From assembly GCA_024036415.1 (NCBI GenBank), contig JAMWET010000554.1, positions 124,501-188,500 on the forward strand: DNA of 64,000 nt, in the 5' to 3' direction. Positions 62,728 to 64,000 of this stretch are shown in pieces. Positions within the stretch are counted from its first letter, which is position 1. Every line of letters begins with the position of its first letter. The notes under the pieces were generated by a model, which worked only from the letters and a program-made list of their open reading frames with translations, made no database searches and had not been told where the DNA came from. This DNA is from Prochilodus magdalenae. Lineage: Eukaryota > Chordata > Actinopteri > Characiformes > Prochilodontidae. A program made the position numbers and the translations under genes.

Positions 62728-64000
62728 CATTACTGGAACCACTATTTTACCCAACATGTTTCTTTCACACCAGGCACCCTTCAACACTACTGCAGCCTTT
62801 AAGATTGAACATGTTTAATATTTACGATTCACAATCCAGGCAGCCCCAACTGAGCAGGCAGTAGATATGAAGGGTCAGGATTGGACTATAGACACCCCAC
62901 AACACAGTATAATTTGGGAAGATCATATTTTAGGCCCCCTGAGACCTTCAAATCTGTTGCAACTGCCAGAACAACTCAAGCTCAAAATCAGCCTAATTAT
63001 ACTGTAGTGTCCAAGAAATAACTTTGCTTCTTTGCCTACGAAAGGTCCTAAAATGGCACATGTTATTAAAATTAACCACATTTGAAATGACCACAATCCT
63101 TGACCTTAAATGTTCTTATTTAATAAGGTGTCTTTAATTGGAGAGAACAGGGCCATGTCTCTTGAATGTGCAGACCAGCCACAGGTGTGGAAAAGGCCAG
63201 CAAAATGGACAATGGTCTATTAATAAATAGTCTTTGCTCTTTAAGTGAAAATAAGGAGCAGGGGAGGAGGGAACAAGTGAGACTGGGAGAGTTAGGTGGC
63301 TCGAGAGAGAGGGCACCGTGGCACTTACTACACACAAAGGAAGCCTTAGAGTAAAAAGACTGAGAACTGCTGCCTTACAGTATCAAGTTTTAACAGAAGC
63401 AGTTACATTCCCGAAAGGGACTGACCAAGCGGTGGTTAAGAGTCTCCTTTGTAGAGCGATCTACTGGGATGTTCCAAATTGCAATATGCAATCAACCACT
63501 TATACCCTCAAATACCTCTTAGCTGTGCTGCATGGTCTATATTTCATAAGAAAGTACTATAGTACCTAAAATCAAGTCAGGTCCAGTCATGCTATTTTTA
63601 ATTATACCAGCATGCTTTGTTACCGGGATCACTAAATATCACTGCACTCAAACAACAACCGTGTTCCAGTTATGCACGGTATTATGTTTTAGAAATAAGT
63701 TATTACCATCAAATAAAATGACCTATCAGTTGGGGAAACTGAACACCACATCCTTTTCAAAATCATTCTCTTAAATCTTTAATAACCCACAATTTGAAGC
63801 TGGCTACTGAATATTTGGATATCTTCCCCACGTCTCTTGATTTTCACTTTTATGCTTTGTTTGAACACAGCAGCTGCTGCATATTTTGTGTGAAAATTTT
63901 ACGATGAATGGCCCAAAATTGCTTGGGAAAAAATAAGGTTTTTACCCTCCCCTGTGAAGAGGGTTTTTGCACTCTCTTGTGAAATTGTTGTTTTGAAGAT
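62728..64000. other. Non-coding DNA at the window edge, no gene seen
   Basis: Probably still ldlrap1 intron, because the PTB-domain exons have not been reached. Short open frames have no recognisable domain. Confidence 0.35.

Noticed and set aside
1..64000. CRISPR arrays, bacterial operons, phage or integrated viral genes.
   Set aside because: None seen; the content is ordinary vertebrate genes plus eukaryotic repeats.

Overview
The window reads as vertebrate, and specifically teleost, nuclear DNA. It is AT-rich, its genes are broken into GT-AG introns, and the spaces are filled with Tc1-type transposons, MITE-like elements, SINEs, LINE remnants and microsatellites. One fold-back repeat recurs several times in both orientations. 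From memory it resembles a repeat common in otophysan fishes (characins, catfishes, knifefishes), but that placement is weak inference.

Four protein-coding genes can be supported by joining exons in phase. (1) eif3a (translation initiation factor 3 subunit A) lies on the minus strand. Fourteen coding exons run from the start codon at 9598 to an exon at 111-224, and the gene continues beyond base 1. (2) slc30a10, a manganese/zinc efflux transporter of the ZnT family, is complete on the plus strand in four exons (26559-30081). (3) An s100pbp-like nuclear protein gene is complete on the minus strand in five coding exons (38905 down to 33778), with a TATA- and CCAAT-bearing promoter near 41000. 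(4) The 3' half of ldlrap1 (ARH, clathrin adaptor of the LDL receptor) is on the minus strand. Four exons at 58345-58259, 55017-54890, 50389-50355 and 43886-43742 encode the clathrin box, the AP-2 binding motif and the C-terminus. The phosphotyrosine-binding domain exons must lie beyond base 64000.

Layout: 1-9760 eif3a and its GC-rich promoter; 9900-13700 a repeat cluster with a diverged ~145-bp tandem array, LINE fragments, a U1 snRNA-like copy, a tRNA-Lys(CTT) gene and a SINE; 13700-26500 gene-poor, with several MITE-like elements; 26559-30081 slc30a10; 30100-33777 intergenic and UTR with a fold-back element and a poly-T-containing duplication; 33778-41045 s100pbp; 41250-64000 ldlrap1 with very large repeat-filled introns and a decayed Tc1 transposon at 61187-62725.

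The four genes are not functionally linked; they are ordinary housekeeping and trafficking genes. No new multi-gene system is evident. The most notable observations are a (GT)n microsatellite that directly forms the 3' splice-site region of the ldlrap1 clathrin-box exon, a perfect 41-bp inverted repeat bracketing a TA/CA microsatellite in the next upstream intron of the same gene, and the compact LINE-U1-tRNA-SINE composite.
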